DNA of 64,000 nt from Bog-756 sp963701325 (GCA_963701325.1 OY969604.1:124001-188000), one strand, 5' to 3'. Positions 1 through 9,581 are shown, numbered from the stretch's first letter. Numbers and translations are program-made. The notes: generated by a model from the sequence alone, not told the origin.

Positions 1-129
1 GGGACGCGGGGCCGGTGGAGTAGGATTGCTGGCCGGCCACATCGGAGTGGCCCGTGTCTCCACCGCCGTTCCCGCAGGGCGATCCTTCGGGCCCGGTGCA
101 CCCGTCCGGAAAGCGAGCTACCTACCTTC

Positions 130-1692
130 ATGACCGATACCCACGTCGTGCCTGCCGGCACGGATCTGCTGTCCCACGAGGCCATGGGCCACTTCGACGA
201 CCAGGGGGTCTACATCCCCCGGCCCGTGACCGAGGACGATCTCGACGGTGCATCACTCGAGGATGCGATGGCCGGCACCATCGTCGAGTTCGAGGACGGT
301 GACCTCGTCGAGGGCACCGTCGTGAAGATCGACCGGGACGAGGTCCTCCTCGACATCGGCTTCAAGTCCGAAGGCGTAATCCCAGTCCGCGAGCTGTCCA
401 TCCGCAACGACGTCGACCCGTCGGAGATCGTGACGCTGGGGGAGGCGATCGAGGCCCTGGTGCTCCAGAAGGAGGACAAGGAGGGTCGCCTGATCCTCTC
501 GAAGAAGCGGGCCCAGTACGAGCGCGCCTGGGGCACCATCGAGAAGCTCAAGGAAGCCGATCAGGTGGTCAGCGGCCCGGTCATCGAGGTGGTCAAGGGC
601 GGACTCATCGTCGACATCGGGCTGCGTGGATTCCTTCCCGCTTCTCTGGTCGAGCTGCGCCGGGTGCGCGAGCTCCAGCCCTACGTGGGCCGGACCATCG
701 AAGCGAAGATCATCGAGCTGGACCGGAACCGCAACAACGTCGTCCTGTCGCGGCGTGCGTGGTTGGAGGAGACCCAGAAGGAGCAACGGGGGGAGTTCCT
801 GGTCAACCTCAAGCCGGGCGAGCGCAGGCGGGGTGTGGTTTCCTCGGTGGTCAACTTCGGCGCATTCGTCGACCTTGGTGGCATGGACGGCCTCGTCCAC
901 GTGTCCGAGCTCTCCTGGAAGCACGTGGACCATCCGTCGTCGGTGGTCTCCGTCGGCGACGAGATCGAGGTCGAGGTCCTCGACGTCGATCTGTCCAAGG
1001 AGCGGATCAGCCTCTCCCTCAAGGCCACCCAGACCGATCCATGGCAGGAGTTCGCGAACTCGCACCAGGTCGGGGAGCTCGTCTACGGACGGATCACCAA
1101 GCTCGTGCCGTTCGGCTCGTTCGTCCAGGTGGGCGATGGCATCGAAGGCCTGGTCCACATCTCGGAGATGGCCGGCCACCACGTCGACCTGCCCGAACAG
1201 GTGGTCACACCAGGCGAGGAGCTGTGGGTCAAGATCATCGACATCGACCTCCAGCGTCGCCGGATCAGCCTCTCGATCAAGCAGGCAGCAGAGGGCGGCG
1301 AGGTGTCCGAGGAGTACCGGGAGGCTTTCGGCGAGCACGCCTATGACGCCGAGGGCAATTACGTCGGACCGTTCGAGTTCACCCCCGAGACCGAGTTCAC
1401 CCCCGAGACCGAGGCGCAGGCCGCCTGGGCCGACTTCGTGGCCGAGCACGGTTCGACCGAAGGCGGTGCCGAGAACCCCGATCCGTCTGCACCGGCCGAG
1501 CTGTCCCCTGTCGCCGAGGTGCCAGCCGCCGAGGCCCCTGCAGTGGAGGCCCCTGTCGCCGAGGTGCCTGCTGCGGAAGCCCCTGTTGTGGAGGCCCCTG
1601 TCGCCGAGGTGCCTGCTGCGGAAGCCCCCGCCGCCGAGACCCCTGTCGCCGAGACCCCTGCACCCGACGCCGACGCGCCGCCGGCCGGCTGA
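130..1692 (+). CDS. rpsA: 30S ribosomal protein S1
   Basis: Ribosomal protein S1 binds mRNA on the 30S subunit and helps start translation. The 520-residue product has four S1/OB-fold repeats, at roughly residues 55-125, 140-208, 228-298 and 314-384. Each ends in the typical strand (ILSKKRA, VVLSRRAW, ISLSLKA, ISLSIKQA). Repeats 3 and 4 carry the well-conserved GAFVDLGGMDGLVHVSELSW and GSFVQVGDGIEGLVHISEM type cores. The four-repeat layout matches actinobacterial S1, whereas proteobacterial S1 has six. The last ~60 residues are a low-complexity Pro/Ala/Glu/Val tail made by a 45-bp DNA repeat. The ATG at 130 leaves a ~50-residue acidic N-terminal region before the first repeat, as is usual in the group. 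It is transcribed towards the convergent peptide-transporter operon. Confidence 0.97.
   Translation: MTDTHVVPAGTDLLSHEAMGHFDDQGVYIPRPVTEDDLDGASLEDAMAGTIVEFEDGDLVEGTVVKIDRDEVLLDIGFKSEGVIPVRELSIRNDVDPSEIVTLGEAIEALVLQKEDKEGRLILSKKRAQYERAWGTIEKLKEADQVVSGPVIEVVKGGLIVDIGLRGFLPASLVELRRVRELQPYVGRTIEAKIIELDRNRNNVVLSRRAWLEETQKEQRGEFLVNLKPGERRRGVVSSVVNFGAFVDLGGMDGLVHVSELSWKHVDHPSSVVSVGDEIEVEVLDVDLSKERISLSLKATQTDPWQEFANSHQVGELVYGRITKLVPFGSFVQVGDGIEGLVHISEMAGHHVDLPEQVVTPGEELWVKIIDIDLQRRRISLSIKQAAEGGEVSEEYREAFGEHAYDAEGNYVGPFEFTPETEFTPETEAQAAWADFVAEHGSTEGGAENPDPSAPAELSPVAEVPAAEAPAVEAPVAEVPAAEAPVVEAPVAEVPAAEAPAAETPVAETPAPDADAPPAG
1506..1668 (+). repeat. 45-bp in-frame tandem repeat in the rpsA tail
   Basis: A 45-bp unit starts near 1506, 1551 and 1596 and decays after 1620. 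It encodes the 15-residue period PVAEVPAAEAPVVEA. Copies 2 and 3 are almost identical at DNA level (CCTGTCGCCGAGGTGCCTGC shared), which points to recent duplication. The unit length is a multiple of three, so gain or loss of copies keeps the frame. Confidence 0.8.
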
Positions 1693-1809
1693 GCATCGAC
1701 CTGGTCCGTGTCCTGTGCCCGGTGCTGACGCCTGGGTGGTGACTACCTGAACCTGCGTTGCGGCGCCGTGCGCCCCGCTCCGCGTCCGGGTCTCAGGGAA
1801 TGGTGCGGA

Positions 1810-2857
1810 TCAACCGGAACCCACCGCGACGTCGGTGGATGCCGGAGCGGCTGATTCGGGGGCTGTCGACCCGTCGAGAGGGAAGTGGCACGCCACCTGG
1901 TGGCCGGGCGCGATCTCGCGCAGGAGCGGCTCTTCTGACGCACAGCGCTCCCGGGCGTATGGGCAGCGTGTCCGGAACCGGCAGCCCGAGGGTGGGTCGA
2001 GGGGCGAGGGGAGCTCACCGCTCAGCGGCCGGCGATCGGAGGCACGGTCCGGGTCCGGCTCGGGGATCGAGGCGAGGAGGGCCTCGGTGTACGGGTGGGC
2101 GGCCGACCGGTAGAGGTCGTCGGAGCCGGCCACCTCGACGAGCTTGCCGAGGTACATCACCGCCACCCGGTCGCTCACGTTCTTGACGACCGCCAGGTCA
2201 TGGGCGATGAACACCATGGTGAGGCCGAAGGTCTCCTTCAAGTCCGCCAGGAGATTGAGGATCTGGGCCTGGACCGACACGTCGAGGGCGGAGACCGGCT
2301 CGTCACAGATGAGCAGGTCGGGCTCGGCCATGAGGGCACGCGCGATGCTGATCCGCTGGCACTGACCGCCGGAGAACTCCTGGGGGCGGCGGTCGCCCGC
2401 CGTGTCGGGGTCGATGCCGACTGCCTCGAGCATCTCCCGTACCTTGCTCTCGCGTTCCTCCCGGGTGCCCCGCTTCCAGATGACAAGGGGCTCGGCCACG
2501 ATGTCCTTGACCCGCCGGCGCGGGTTGAGCGACGAGATCGGGTCCTGGAAGATCATCTGGATCTTGGTGCGCGCCCGCCGGAGCGCGCGCCGCGGACAGC
2601 TTGCCGAGGTCCTGCCCGAGATAGGTCACGCTTCCAGAGGTCGGACGCTGGACCTGGACCAGGGTCCGACCGGTCGTCGACTTCCCGCAACCCGACTCTC
2701 CGACCAGCCCCAGTGTCTCGCCCTTCCGCACCTGGAAGCTCACGCCCGAGACCGCCTGGACCCGTTGGCGGCCGCTCCGGAACTCCACGACCAGGTCGGC
2801 GACATCGAGGACGACCTGGTCCCCGTCAGCCGACGTGTCGATGGCGCCGGTCGTCAC
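1810..2857 (-). pseudogene. Oligopeptide/dipeptide ABC transporter ATPase, DppF/OppF type, frameshifted
   Basis: This is the second ATPase of the peptide importer. The N-terminal part starts at GTG 2857 (GTGA overlap with the upstream ATPase) and contains Walker A GESGCGKST. The C-terminal part lies in another frame and contains FSGGQCQRIS (signature), LLICDEPVSALD (Walker B), the AHD switch and the oligopeptide-transporter C-terminal Cys motif (CRFRTRCPYARERC). The two frames meet at about 2574-2596, in a GCGCGC-rich stretch just before MIFQDP. The span is 1,048 nt (3n+1), so a single extra base explains the break. All motifs are otherwise intact, so this is either very recent inactivation or a sequencing error in a GC dinucleotide run. 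Confidence 0.85.
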
Positions 2858-4024
2858 CCGGACGTCTCCCCGCCGGAGCCGGCGGAGGGGGACGCGGCAG
2901 GGGTCGGGACCGCCTGGGATTCGTCCCCGTTGGCTCCCGTGCCGGGGGTGACCACCGCAGGCTCCGGGGGAGCCGAGGAGACCCCGTTGATGAGCGGGAA
3001 CCAGCAGGCGAACAGGTGGTCGGGTGACGCCGCTGTGCGGAGCGGCGGCGCCGACTGCCGGCACTTGTCCCGCGCGTAGGGGCACCGCGGGGCGAAGCGG
3101 CAGCCCCCCGGGGGGTGGATGAGGTCGGGAGGGCGCCCGGCGATGGCGGTCAACCGGGCACCGCTCGGCTGACTCAGCCTCGGGATCGAGTCCATCAGTG
3201 CCCGCGTGTAGGGCATGCGGGTGTCGGCAAACAGGGTGCGGGTCGGTGCCTGCTCGACGACCTGCCCGGCGTACATGACGATGATGTCGTCGGCTCGGTT
3301 TGCGACGACTCCGAGGTCGTGGGTGACCAGGATCACCGCCATGTGGCGCTCCTGTTGCAAGTTGGCGAGCAGGTCGAGGATCTGGGCCTGCACCGTCACG
3401 TCCAGACCGGTGGTGGGCTCGTCGGCCAGAACCAGGCGCGGGGCGCACGCCGAGCGCGATGGCGATCATCACCCGCTGACGCATGCCGCCCGACAGCTGG
3501 AAGGGATACCAGCGGACACGCTCCTCGGGCGAGGGGATCCCGACCGACCGCAGGAGCTCGACCGCGGTGGCCCGGGCCTCCTTCCTGTCCATGTCCAGGT
3601 GGACGAGCAGCGATTCGGTGATCTGCGCGCCGATCCGCTTGACCGGGTTGAGCGCGGTCATCGGGTCCTGGAAGATCATGCTGAGCTCCGCACCCCATAC
3701 CTGTCGGAGCTCGGCCGGGCTCATGGTGGTGAGCTCGTGACCGGCGAACCGGACCGTGCCGCTCCGGATGACATCGCGCTGGGGGAGCAGGCCCATGATC
3801 GACCGGGCGAGCACGGTCTTGCCCGAGCCGGACTCACCCACGATCCCCAACGTCTTGCCGGAGTCGACCTCGAAGGAGACCCCGTCGACCGCCCGGACCG
3901 TGCCCTTCCCGGTGCGGAAGGCCGTGTGGAGGTCCTCGACGACCAGGAGCGGATCGACCGGCTGCCCGACGTCTCGGAACCCGAGGGGTGTCTGGCCGCG
4001 GGTCCGCCGGCGCAGGCCGATCAC
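2854..4024 (-). pseudogene. Oligopeptide/dipeptide ABC transporter ATPase, DppD/OppD type, frameshifted
   Basis: This is the first ATPase of the importer. It starts at GTG 4024, overlapping the permease stop by GTGA. Walker A GESGSGKT, Q-loop MIFQDPMTALNP and signature LSGGMRQRV lie in the first frame. Walker B LVLADEPTTGLD, the THD switch and the C-terminal Cys motif CRFAPRCPYARDKC lie in the second. Removing one base from the GGGG run at 3440-3443 (plus strand) restores GVRPRLVLADEP, and the span is 3n+1 (1,171 nt). As with its neighbour, all catalytic motifs survive, so a homopolymer sequencing error and a fresh mutation are both possible. Confidence 0.85.
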
Positions 4025-4980
4025 AGCAGACCCTCGCGGATGTCGAACCGCTGGCGCAGCCGGTCGCCGATGAGGTTGATCGAGAGCAGCAGCAGGAACA
4101 TGGAGAGGGCCGGCCACAGCAGGATGAAGGGGTTGGCGGTCAGGTTGCCGTTGGACGTTCCGTCCGAGATCAGGTTGCCCCACGACGGCGTGGGGAGGGC
4201 GACCGAGAGCCCGAGGAAGGCGAGCGTCCCCTCGATGACGATCACGCCGGCCACGGTGATGAGCCCGAAGGTCACCGCGACCGGCACCACGTTCGGCAGG
4301 ATCTCGCGGAAGAGGATCCGGGAGGTGGTCGCGCCCATGGTCTTGGCCGCGACGACGAAGTCCCGGTTGGCGAAGGACAGGCTCGAGGCCCGGACCACGC
4401 GGAACATGAGCGGGATGGTGCCCACCCCAAGGATGACGGTGATCTTGAACAGGGACTGCCCCCAGAAGGCCACGATGGCGATGACCGCCACGATCGCGGG
4501 GTAGGCCAGGATGATGAAGGCCACCCCGTTGAGGCCGATGTCGAGGTTGCCTCCCTTGTACCCCGAGACGAGCCCGGCAGTCCCGCCCACAAGCATCCCG
4601 ACGGCCACCGCCGCGAAGCCGACGACAAGGGAGACCCGGGCACCGAAGACGAGGCGGGCCAGCAGGTCCCGGCCCAGCTCGTCTGTACCGAGCAGGTGGT
4701 GCAGGGTCGGCCCCTGGTTGAGGGCCGTGTACTGCTGGAAGTCGGGATTCTGGAGCGGCAGCACGTTGGCCAGGATGGCGGCCAGCACCACGAGGCTCAC
4801 CCACCCGATGGCCATCCAGAAGAGGAACCCCAGCGGCTTCTTGAGGAGGATGTCGTCGGAGTCGAGCCTCTCGCTCTGACGGGAGAGCACCAACTGGTCG
4901 TCCGCGGCCTGCCCGGGGAACCGGTCGGTGAGCAGCTGCGCGGAGGCATGGGTGGACCGGAGCTCGCGGTCGTCAGGCAT
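4021..4980 (-). CDS. Peptide ABC transporter permease, DppC/OppC type
   Basis: Inner-membrane permease subunit of the oligopeptide/dipeptide importer, 319 residues. A ~45-residue cytoplasmic N-terminus is followed by a first membrane segment (GFLFWMAIGWVSLVVLAAIL). Next comes the family motif LLGTDELGRDLLARLVFGAR, a cluster of hydrophobic segments, and the ATPase-coupling EAA-type loop (DFVVAAKTMGATTSRILFREILPN). The C-terminus INLIGDRLRQRFDIRE is typical of OppC. It is translated between the DppB homologue (3-nt gap) and the DppD homologue (4-nt GTGA overlap), so the operon is translationally coupled. Unlike the ATPases, this gene is intact. Confidence 0.93.
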   Translation of the reverse strand: MPDDRELRSTHASAQLLTDRFPGQAADDQLVLSRQSERLDSDDILLKKPLGFLFWMAIGWVSLVVLAAILANVLPLQNPDFQQYTALNQGPTLHHLLGTDELGRDLLARLVFGARVSLVVGFAAVAVGMLVGGTAGLVSGYKGGNLDIGLNGVAFIILAYPAIVAVIAIVAFWGQSLFKITVILGVGTIPLMFRVVRASSLSFANRDFVVAAKTMGATTSRILFREILPNVVPVAVTFGLITVAGVIVIEGTLAFLGLSVALPTPSWGNLISDGTSNGNLTANPFILLWPALSMFLLLLSINLIGDRLRQRFDIREGLL

Positions 4981-4983
4981 CGG

Positions 4984-5928
4984 TCACTCCCGTACGACTC
5001 TCGGGTCGACCACCGTGAACACGAAGTCGACGACGAATTGCAGGATCACGTAGACGATGGCCACGACCAGAGAGATGCCCTGGACCACCAGGTAGTCGCG
5101 CTGGTTGACCGCCTGCACGAGCGCGAAGCCGAGGCCGCTGAGGGCGAACAGGTACTCGACGACGAAGGTGCCGGCGATGAGGGCGCCGATGTTGACTCCT
5201 GCCGCGGCGAGGAGCGAGAAGGTCGACGGGCGGAAGGCGTGGCGCCACATGATCCGCGAATTCGAGAGACCCTTCGAGCGGGCCATGGTGATGAAGTCCT
5301 CCTGCAGGGTGCTGATGAGGTCCGATCGCAGCAGTCGGTAGTAGATCGCGATCGACCCGGCCGTGATGCACAGCGACGGGAGGATCATGTCGTGGAGGTT
5401 GGTGGCCACGTCCTGGGTGAGCGGCACGTAGCCGGTCGCGGGGAACCAGCGCAGACCCACCGCGAAGATGGCCACCAGCACCGGGGCGATGACGAAGGGG
5501 GGGAGGGCGAGCAGCCCGAATGTCCCGGTGGTGGTGACATTGTCGAACGGGCGATTCGGTCGACGCGAGGTGATCAGGGCGAGTGGGATGGCGACAGCGA
5601 AGGCGATGATCTGCGAGATCACGATGAGCTCGATGTCGATCGGGGCGCCGGTTGCGATGATGTGGGTCACTGACTCGTGGTCGAGGTACGACTGTCCGAG
5701 GTTGCCGTGGAACACCGCGCCCAGCCAGGTCGTGTACTGCTGCCAGAGGGGCTTGTTGAGGCCGAGCTGCTGAAGGAGCAGCGCCCGGTTGTGGGCGGTG
5801 TCGTTGGGTCCGAGGATGGCGATCGTCGGGTCGCCCGGCAGCAGGTGAACAAGGAGGAAGGCGAGGACCGAGATCACGAACGCGACGACGACCAGCTGGA
5901 TCGACCGCCTGACGAGGTACTTGGTCAT
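4984..5928 (-). CDS. Peptide ABC transporter permease, DppB/OppB type
   Basis: Partner permease, 314 residues. It starts with MTKYLVRRSIQLVVVAFVIS, the usual OppB/DppB N-terminal membrane segment, followed by the periplasmic motif LLPGDP. The region around residues 45-70 (LGLNKPLWQQYTTWL, GNLGQSY) is characteristic of the family. The coupling loop EDFITMARSKGLSNSRIMWRH carries the expected Ala-Arg-x-Lys-Gly. It lies 27 nt downstream of the binding-protein gene, so the order A-B-C-D-F matches standard dpp/opp operons. Confidence 0.94.
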   Translation of the reverse strand: MTKYLVRRSIQLVVVAFVISVLAFLLVHLLPGDPTIAILGPNDTAHNRALLLQQLGLNKPLWQQYTTWLGAVFHGNLGQSYLDHESVTHIIATGAPIDIELIVISQIIAFAVAIPLALITSRRPNRPFDNVTTTGTFGLLALPPFVIAPVLVAIFAVGLRWFPATGYVPLTQDVATNLHDMILPSLCITAGSIAIYYRLLRSDLISTLQEDFITMARSKGLSNSRIMWRHAFRPSTFSLLAAAGVNIGALIAGTFVVEYLFALSGLGFALVQAVNQRDYLVVQGISLVVAIVYVILQFVVDFVFTVVDPRVVRE

Positions 5929-5955
5929 CGCGTCGTGCGCCCGTGAGCCGAACCG

Positions 5956-7674
5956 CTAGCCAGAAAGCCAGGTCTGGGTCACGAACATCACGCCCTCGTT
6001 GAACGAGTAGCCGGGCATGCCGTTGGGCAGCACCAGGTTGTCGAAGTTCTGGACGCGGTTGGCGGCCACCTCGCTGAAGAAGTACTGGCTGAGCCAGATG
6101 TAGGGGAGGTCCTGGGCCAGGCGTTTGTTGAGCGTCTGGTAGGCCGCGATCCGGGTCGCGGGAACGTTGCTGGCCCGCCCGGTGGCGATCGCGGCGTCGA
6201 TCTGGGGGTCTTTGTTGCGTGCGAAGTTGAGCGCGACCGATCCGACCGGACCTGCGGTGCTCGAGCTGAACCACCAGTAGTTGAGGTCCGGATCCACAGT
6301 GCCAAACAGGTAGATGGTCCCGGCCTGGTAGGTCCCGAAGATGAAGTTGTCGAGGAGCACTGCCTGTTCCAGGGTGGCGATGGTGACGTCGATGCCGACC
6401 TCCGTCCACATCTGCTGGATGACCTGGACGATCTTGGCAAGGAGCGGGTCGGTGACCGTCTGGAGCTCGATGGTCGGGGTGCCGTGCTCGGCCTTGTAGG
6501 CACTGACCAGCGCTTTGGCGGCAGCCGGATCGTAGGACGGGAAGCCGGTCGGGCTGTAGTACTCCGATCCGGGAAGGAACAGTCCGTTGACGGGCCGGCC
6601 GTAGCCGAAGTCGAAGATCGCCTGGATCTGGGCCTGGTCGGTTGCCTTGGTCAGCGCCTGGCGCACCCGGAGGTCGTCGAGCGGGGAGACCGCGGTGTTG
6701 AGCATGATGAAGCCGAGGGTGGGCTCCCCGATGACGCCGGTCCGCGAATCGACCAGCTGGTAGTCGGCCTGCCCGGTGAAGCGACTGATGGTGCCCGGAT
6801 CGGTCGAGAGGATCATGTCGACGCCACCGGTCTTGAGCGTCGCTTCGCGCTGGGTCGTGTCCGGAATGGGCTTGAAGGTGATCTGGTCGAGGTAGGGGAG
6901 CCCGGCACGCCAGTAGTGCGGGTTGCGGGTGGCGGTGAAGTGGTCGTTGGGCTGCCAGTTGGCGTACACGAACGGCCCGGTGCCGACGGGGGTGGGCGTC
7001 TTGTTCCCGGCGTTCGCCTGGTCGATCATGGCCTGACCGACCGGGTAGGCGGCCTGGGTGTCGGCCAGCGCTGCCGAGAAGCGTGCCCCGGGGCCGGTGA
7101 GGGTGAAGACGACGGTCAAGTCACCGGTGGCCTCGACGTCCTTGATGATCTCGAGCGGGACCGAGGTGAGCGCGGAGGTGCGCAGCGCATCGGTGTTGGC
7201 CACGATGACCGCGGCGGTCAGGTCGGACCCGTCGTTGAATCTGATGCCGGGGCGGAGGGTCAGGGTCCAGACGTCGAAGGTCGCGTTGGGCGTGAGGGAC
7301 TGGGCCAGGTAAGGCTGGATCGAGCCGTCGGCGGCGATGTACATGAGGGGGTCGTAGATGGCGTTCGCGTAGAGGAACCCGTTGGTGTCCCAGTGGTTGT
7401 TGGCGGGGTAGAAGCCGTCGATCTCCGCCACGATGCCGAAGGTCAGTGAGCCACCTCGCACCGGGCTGCCGGTGCCGACACCGGGCTTCGACCCGGGGGC
7501 GGTTGTGGTGGGAGACCCGCCGGAGGACGAGCAACCCGCCAGTGCGGTCCCGGCGCCGCCGGCGAGGACGGCCGCGCCGCCCACCACGGCTCCGCGAGAG
7601 AGGAACGACCGGCGACTGATCCCCTCCTGCCTGGTCATTTTGGGCTCCCCGGTCGCTGCAGCTTCACCCGTCAC
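5956..7674 (-). CDS. Peptide ABC transporter substrate-binding lipoprotein (family 5)
   Basis: Extracellular solute-binding protein of family 5 that delivers peptides to the DppBC permease, 572 residues from ATG 7674. It has a twin-arginine signal (SRRSFL, Arg21-Arg22) followed by a lipobox ALAGC with Cys48, so it should be Tat-exported and lipid-anchored. A shorter start at ATG 7638 (MTRQEGISRRSFL) would place the Arg pair nearer the N-terminus and is quite possible. The mature part shows the SBP family 5 features: GSLTFG near the start, LTLRPGIRFNDGSDLTA and VRQALTKATDQ. It is the first gene of the minus-strand operon and is divergent from a membrane glycosyltransferase. The ~120 nt between them must hold both promoters. 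Confidence 0.93.
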   Translation of the reverse strand: MTGEAAATGEPKMTRQEGISRRSFLSRGAVVGGAAVLAGGAGTALAGCSSSGGSPTTTAPGSKPGVGTGSPVRGGSLTFGIVAEIDGFYPANNHWDTNGFLYANAIYDPLMYIAADGSIQPYLAQSLTPNATFDVWTLTLRPGIRFNDGSDLTAAVIVANTDALRTSALTSVPLEIIKDVEATGDLTVVFTLTGPGARFSAALADTQAAYPVGQAMIDQANAGNKTPTPVGTGPFVYANWQPNDHFTATRNPHYWRAGLPYLDQITFKPIPDTTQREATLKTGGVDMILSTDPGTISRFTGQADYQLVDSRTGVIGEPTLGFIMLNTAVSPLDDLRVRQALTKATDQAQIQAIFDFGYGRPVNGLFLPGSEYYSPTGFPSYDPAAAKALVSAYKAEHGTPTIELQTVTDPLLAKIVQVIQQMWTEVGIDVTIATLEQAVLLDNFIFGTYQAGTIYLFGTVDPDLNYWWFSSSTAGPVGSVALNFARNKDPQIDAAIATGRASNVPATRIAAYQTLNKRLAQDLPYIWLSQYFFSEVAANRVQNFDNLVLPNGMPGYSFNEGVMFVTQTWLSG

Positions 7675-7794
7675 AGCATCTCCCCCGACTCCGACTTTCC
7701 CACAGGCACGGCGTGTCGTGGGCGCACGTTACTGCCTCTTTACGGTCGAGGTGCATCGAATTGCAAGAGATCCCGCGGTGGCCGGACGGCTGGG

Positions 7795-7800
7795 TACCAT
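7795..7800 (+). promoter_or_regulatory. Putative -10 hexamer TACCAT, leaderless start
   Basis: TACCAT lies exactly 7 nt before ATG 7808. The same 7-nt distance between a TANNNT hexamer and the start codon is seen at uvrB and uvrA. This predicts transcription starting at or next to the start codon. No -35 is obvious. Confidence 0.4.
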
Positions 7801-7807
7801 GCCAGCC

Positions 7808-9547
7808 ATGGACGCAGCACCCTCGGGACCCGCCTCTGTCGTCGATGCCGGGGCCGAGGCCCCACCGCGTGCAGGCGGTGCGGGCACCGGGGTCGTCGAA
7901 CCGGCTCCTGCTCCGGGGACGACCGGTGGGGACGCCACGGCAGATCCGACCACCGGAGCCCCCGCTGTTCCGGTGGCAGGGGCCGCACCCGTCGGCGCCG
8001 ATGCCGATCCCGAGGGACCCCCGTTCGGGCACGTGGTCAGGATCTGCCTCCGGATCGGGGCCGTCCTCGTCCTGCTCGCTGCCCTCGCGCTCCGGTTCTG
8101 GACCGTCTCGGACCTCTGGCTGGACGAGGCCCTCACCGTCAACATCGCCCGCCTGCCGCTCCACGAGTTGCCCTCCTTCCTGAGGCGGGACGGAGCACCG
8201 CCGCTCTACTACGTCCTCCTCCACTTCTGGATGGGTCTCTTCGGTACCTCGGACGAGGCCGTCCGATCGCTCTCGGGAGTCTTCGGCGTGATCACCGTGC
8301 CCCTGGCCTGGCTGGCGGGCAAGCGGATCGGGGGTCGAACCGCTGCCTGGGGAGCCATGCTCCTCGTCGCGACGTCGCCGTTCGCCATCCGCTACGACAC
8401 CGAGGCGCGGATGTACTCGTTGGTCGTGCTGCTGACCGTGCTCGGCTTCCTGGCCCTCGACCGCTCGCTGCGCATACCCCAGGCCGGCAACCTGATCGCC
8501 GTCGGCGCGGTCACTGCGTTGCTCCTCTACTCGCACTACTGGTCGATCTATCTGCTCGCCACCACCGTCGCCTGGCTCGCGTGGCAGGACTGGCGCGGGC
8601 GGCCGGAGTGGAGGGCCGGGGCGCGTGCGTCGATCGTGGCGATGGTGGTGGGTGGTCTCCTCTTCCTACCCTGGGTGCCGACCTTCGTCTTCCAGTCCCT
8701 GCACACCGGGACCCCCTGGGCGATGCCGGCGACCTTCGCGGCCATGGTCAACGCGGTGTCCTCGTTCGCAGGGGGGAGCAGCAGCCAGGGACGGGCACTC
8801 GCCCTGCTTTTCTTCGCCCTGGCCGGGCTCGGGCTCTTCGGCTTGGCCACCGATCGCCGCCACGTCGAGCTCGACATCCGCACCCGCCCGCTCGGCCGCC
8901 CGGTGGCCGTGATCGTCGCCGGCACCCTGGCCGCCGCGGTCATCGGGGGTTTCGTCACCACCAGCGCGTTCGACTCGCGCTACGCGTCGGTGGTGTTCAT
9001 CCCGCTGATCCTGTTGGTCTCCCTCGGGCTCACCGTCTTCCGGGACCGGCGGGTCCGGGTCGGCGTCCTCGTCGCGGCCGTGGTCCTCGGCCTCGCGGCC
9101 TCGGTGCCCGACGTGACCACCAACCGGACCCAGGCGGCGCAGGTGGCCGCGGCCATCGCCGTCACCGGGGAGCCCGGCGCCGTCGTGGCCTACTGTCCGG
9201 ATCAGCTCGGCCCGGCGGTCAACCGCCTGTTGCCGGCCGGTCGGTACACCCAGATCACCTTCCCCCGCGGATCCGGCCCCGAGTTCGTGAACTGGGTCGA
9301 CTACGCCGCGACGGTCCGGGCCGCGTCCCCGCTCACCTTCGCCAAGCACGTCGAGTCGTTGGCCGCCGGCCGCGAGATCTTCGTCGTCTGGGCACCGCAG
9401 TACCAGGCCTACGGGGTCAAGTGCGAGGGCATCGTGCAGACCCTGCAGGCGGATCCGCAGTATCAGACGACCAGTCTCGTCGTGGGCGATGCGGACTCCT
9501 TCTACCAGCCGATGTGGCTGTACCGCTTCAGCCCGACCGGATCCTGA
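7808..9547 (+). CDS. GT-C type membrane glycosyltransferase (PMT/GT39-like)
   Basis: Polytopic membrane protein of about 579 residues, resembling the ArnT/protein-mannosyltransferase superfamily. These enzymes use polyprenyl-phosphate sugars on the outer face of the membrane. The Ala/Pro/Gly-rich cytoplasmic N-terminus (~75 residues) is followed by a first membrane segment. The first outer loop carries the acidic catalytic-type motif LWLDEALTV and then PPLYYVLLHFW, both typical of the family. About ten hydrophobic segments follow, then a soluble C-terminal domain. ATG 7808 is preferred because a -10 hexamer lies 7 nt upstream; ATG 7799 is in frame and possible. It is the first gene of the envelope-glycan locus. 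Sugar and acceptor cannot be read from the sequence. Confidence 0.8.
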   Translation: MDAAPSGPASVVDAGAEAPPRAGGAGTGVVEPAPAPGTTGGDATADPTTGAPAVPVAGAAPVGADADPEGPPFGHVVRICLRIGAVLVLLAALALRFWTVSDLWLDEALTVNIARLPLHELPSFLRRDGAPPLYYVLLHFWMGLFGTSDEAVRSLSGVFGVITVPLAWLAGKRIGGRTAAWGAMLLVATSPFAIRYDTEARMYSLVVLLTVLGFLALDRSLRIPQAGNLIAVGAVTALLLYSHYWSIYLLATTVAWLAWQDWRGRPEWRAGARASIVAMVVGGLLFLPWVPTFVFQSLHTGTPWAMPATFAAMVNAVSSFAGGSSSQGRALALLFFALAGLGLFGLATDRRHVELDIRTRPLGRPVAVIVAGTLAAAVIGGFVTTSAFDSRYASVVFIPLILLVSLGLTVFRDRRVRVGVLVAAVVLGLAASVPDVTTNRTQAAQVAAAIAVTGEPGAVVAYCPDQLGPAVNRLLPAGRYTQITFPRGSGPEFVNWVDYAATVRAASPLTFAKHVESLAAGREIFVVWAPQYQAYGVKCEGIVQTLQADPQYQTTSLVVGDADSFYQPMWLYRFSPTGS

Positions 9548-9581
9548 TCGGCATGGCCACCGCGGGACGGGACGCCCCCGC

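Noticed and set aside
3440..3443. Programmed frameshift in the ATPase genes
   Set aside because: No slippery heptamer with downstream structure or upstream Shine-Dalgarno pattern was recognised. The need for the same device in two neighbouring ATPase genes is unlikely compared with indel error or decay.
2303..4804. One 833-codon minus-strand frame read as a fusion protein
   Set aside because: It is a mosaic: part shadow of the permease and parts of two different ATPases brought into one frame by the frameshifts.
3988..5673. 561-codon plus-strand frame opposite the permease genes
   Set aside because: It is the antisense shadow of two well-conserved permeases. Its composition (Asp/Glu/His/Gly) is typical of a high-GC shadow frame.
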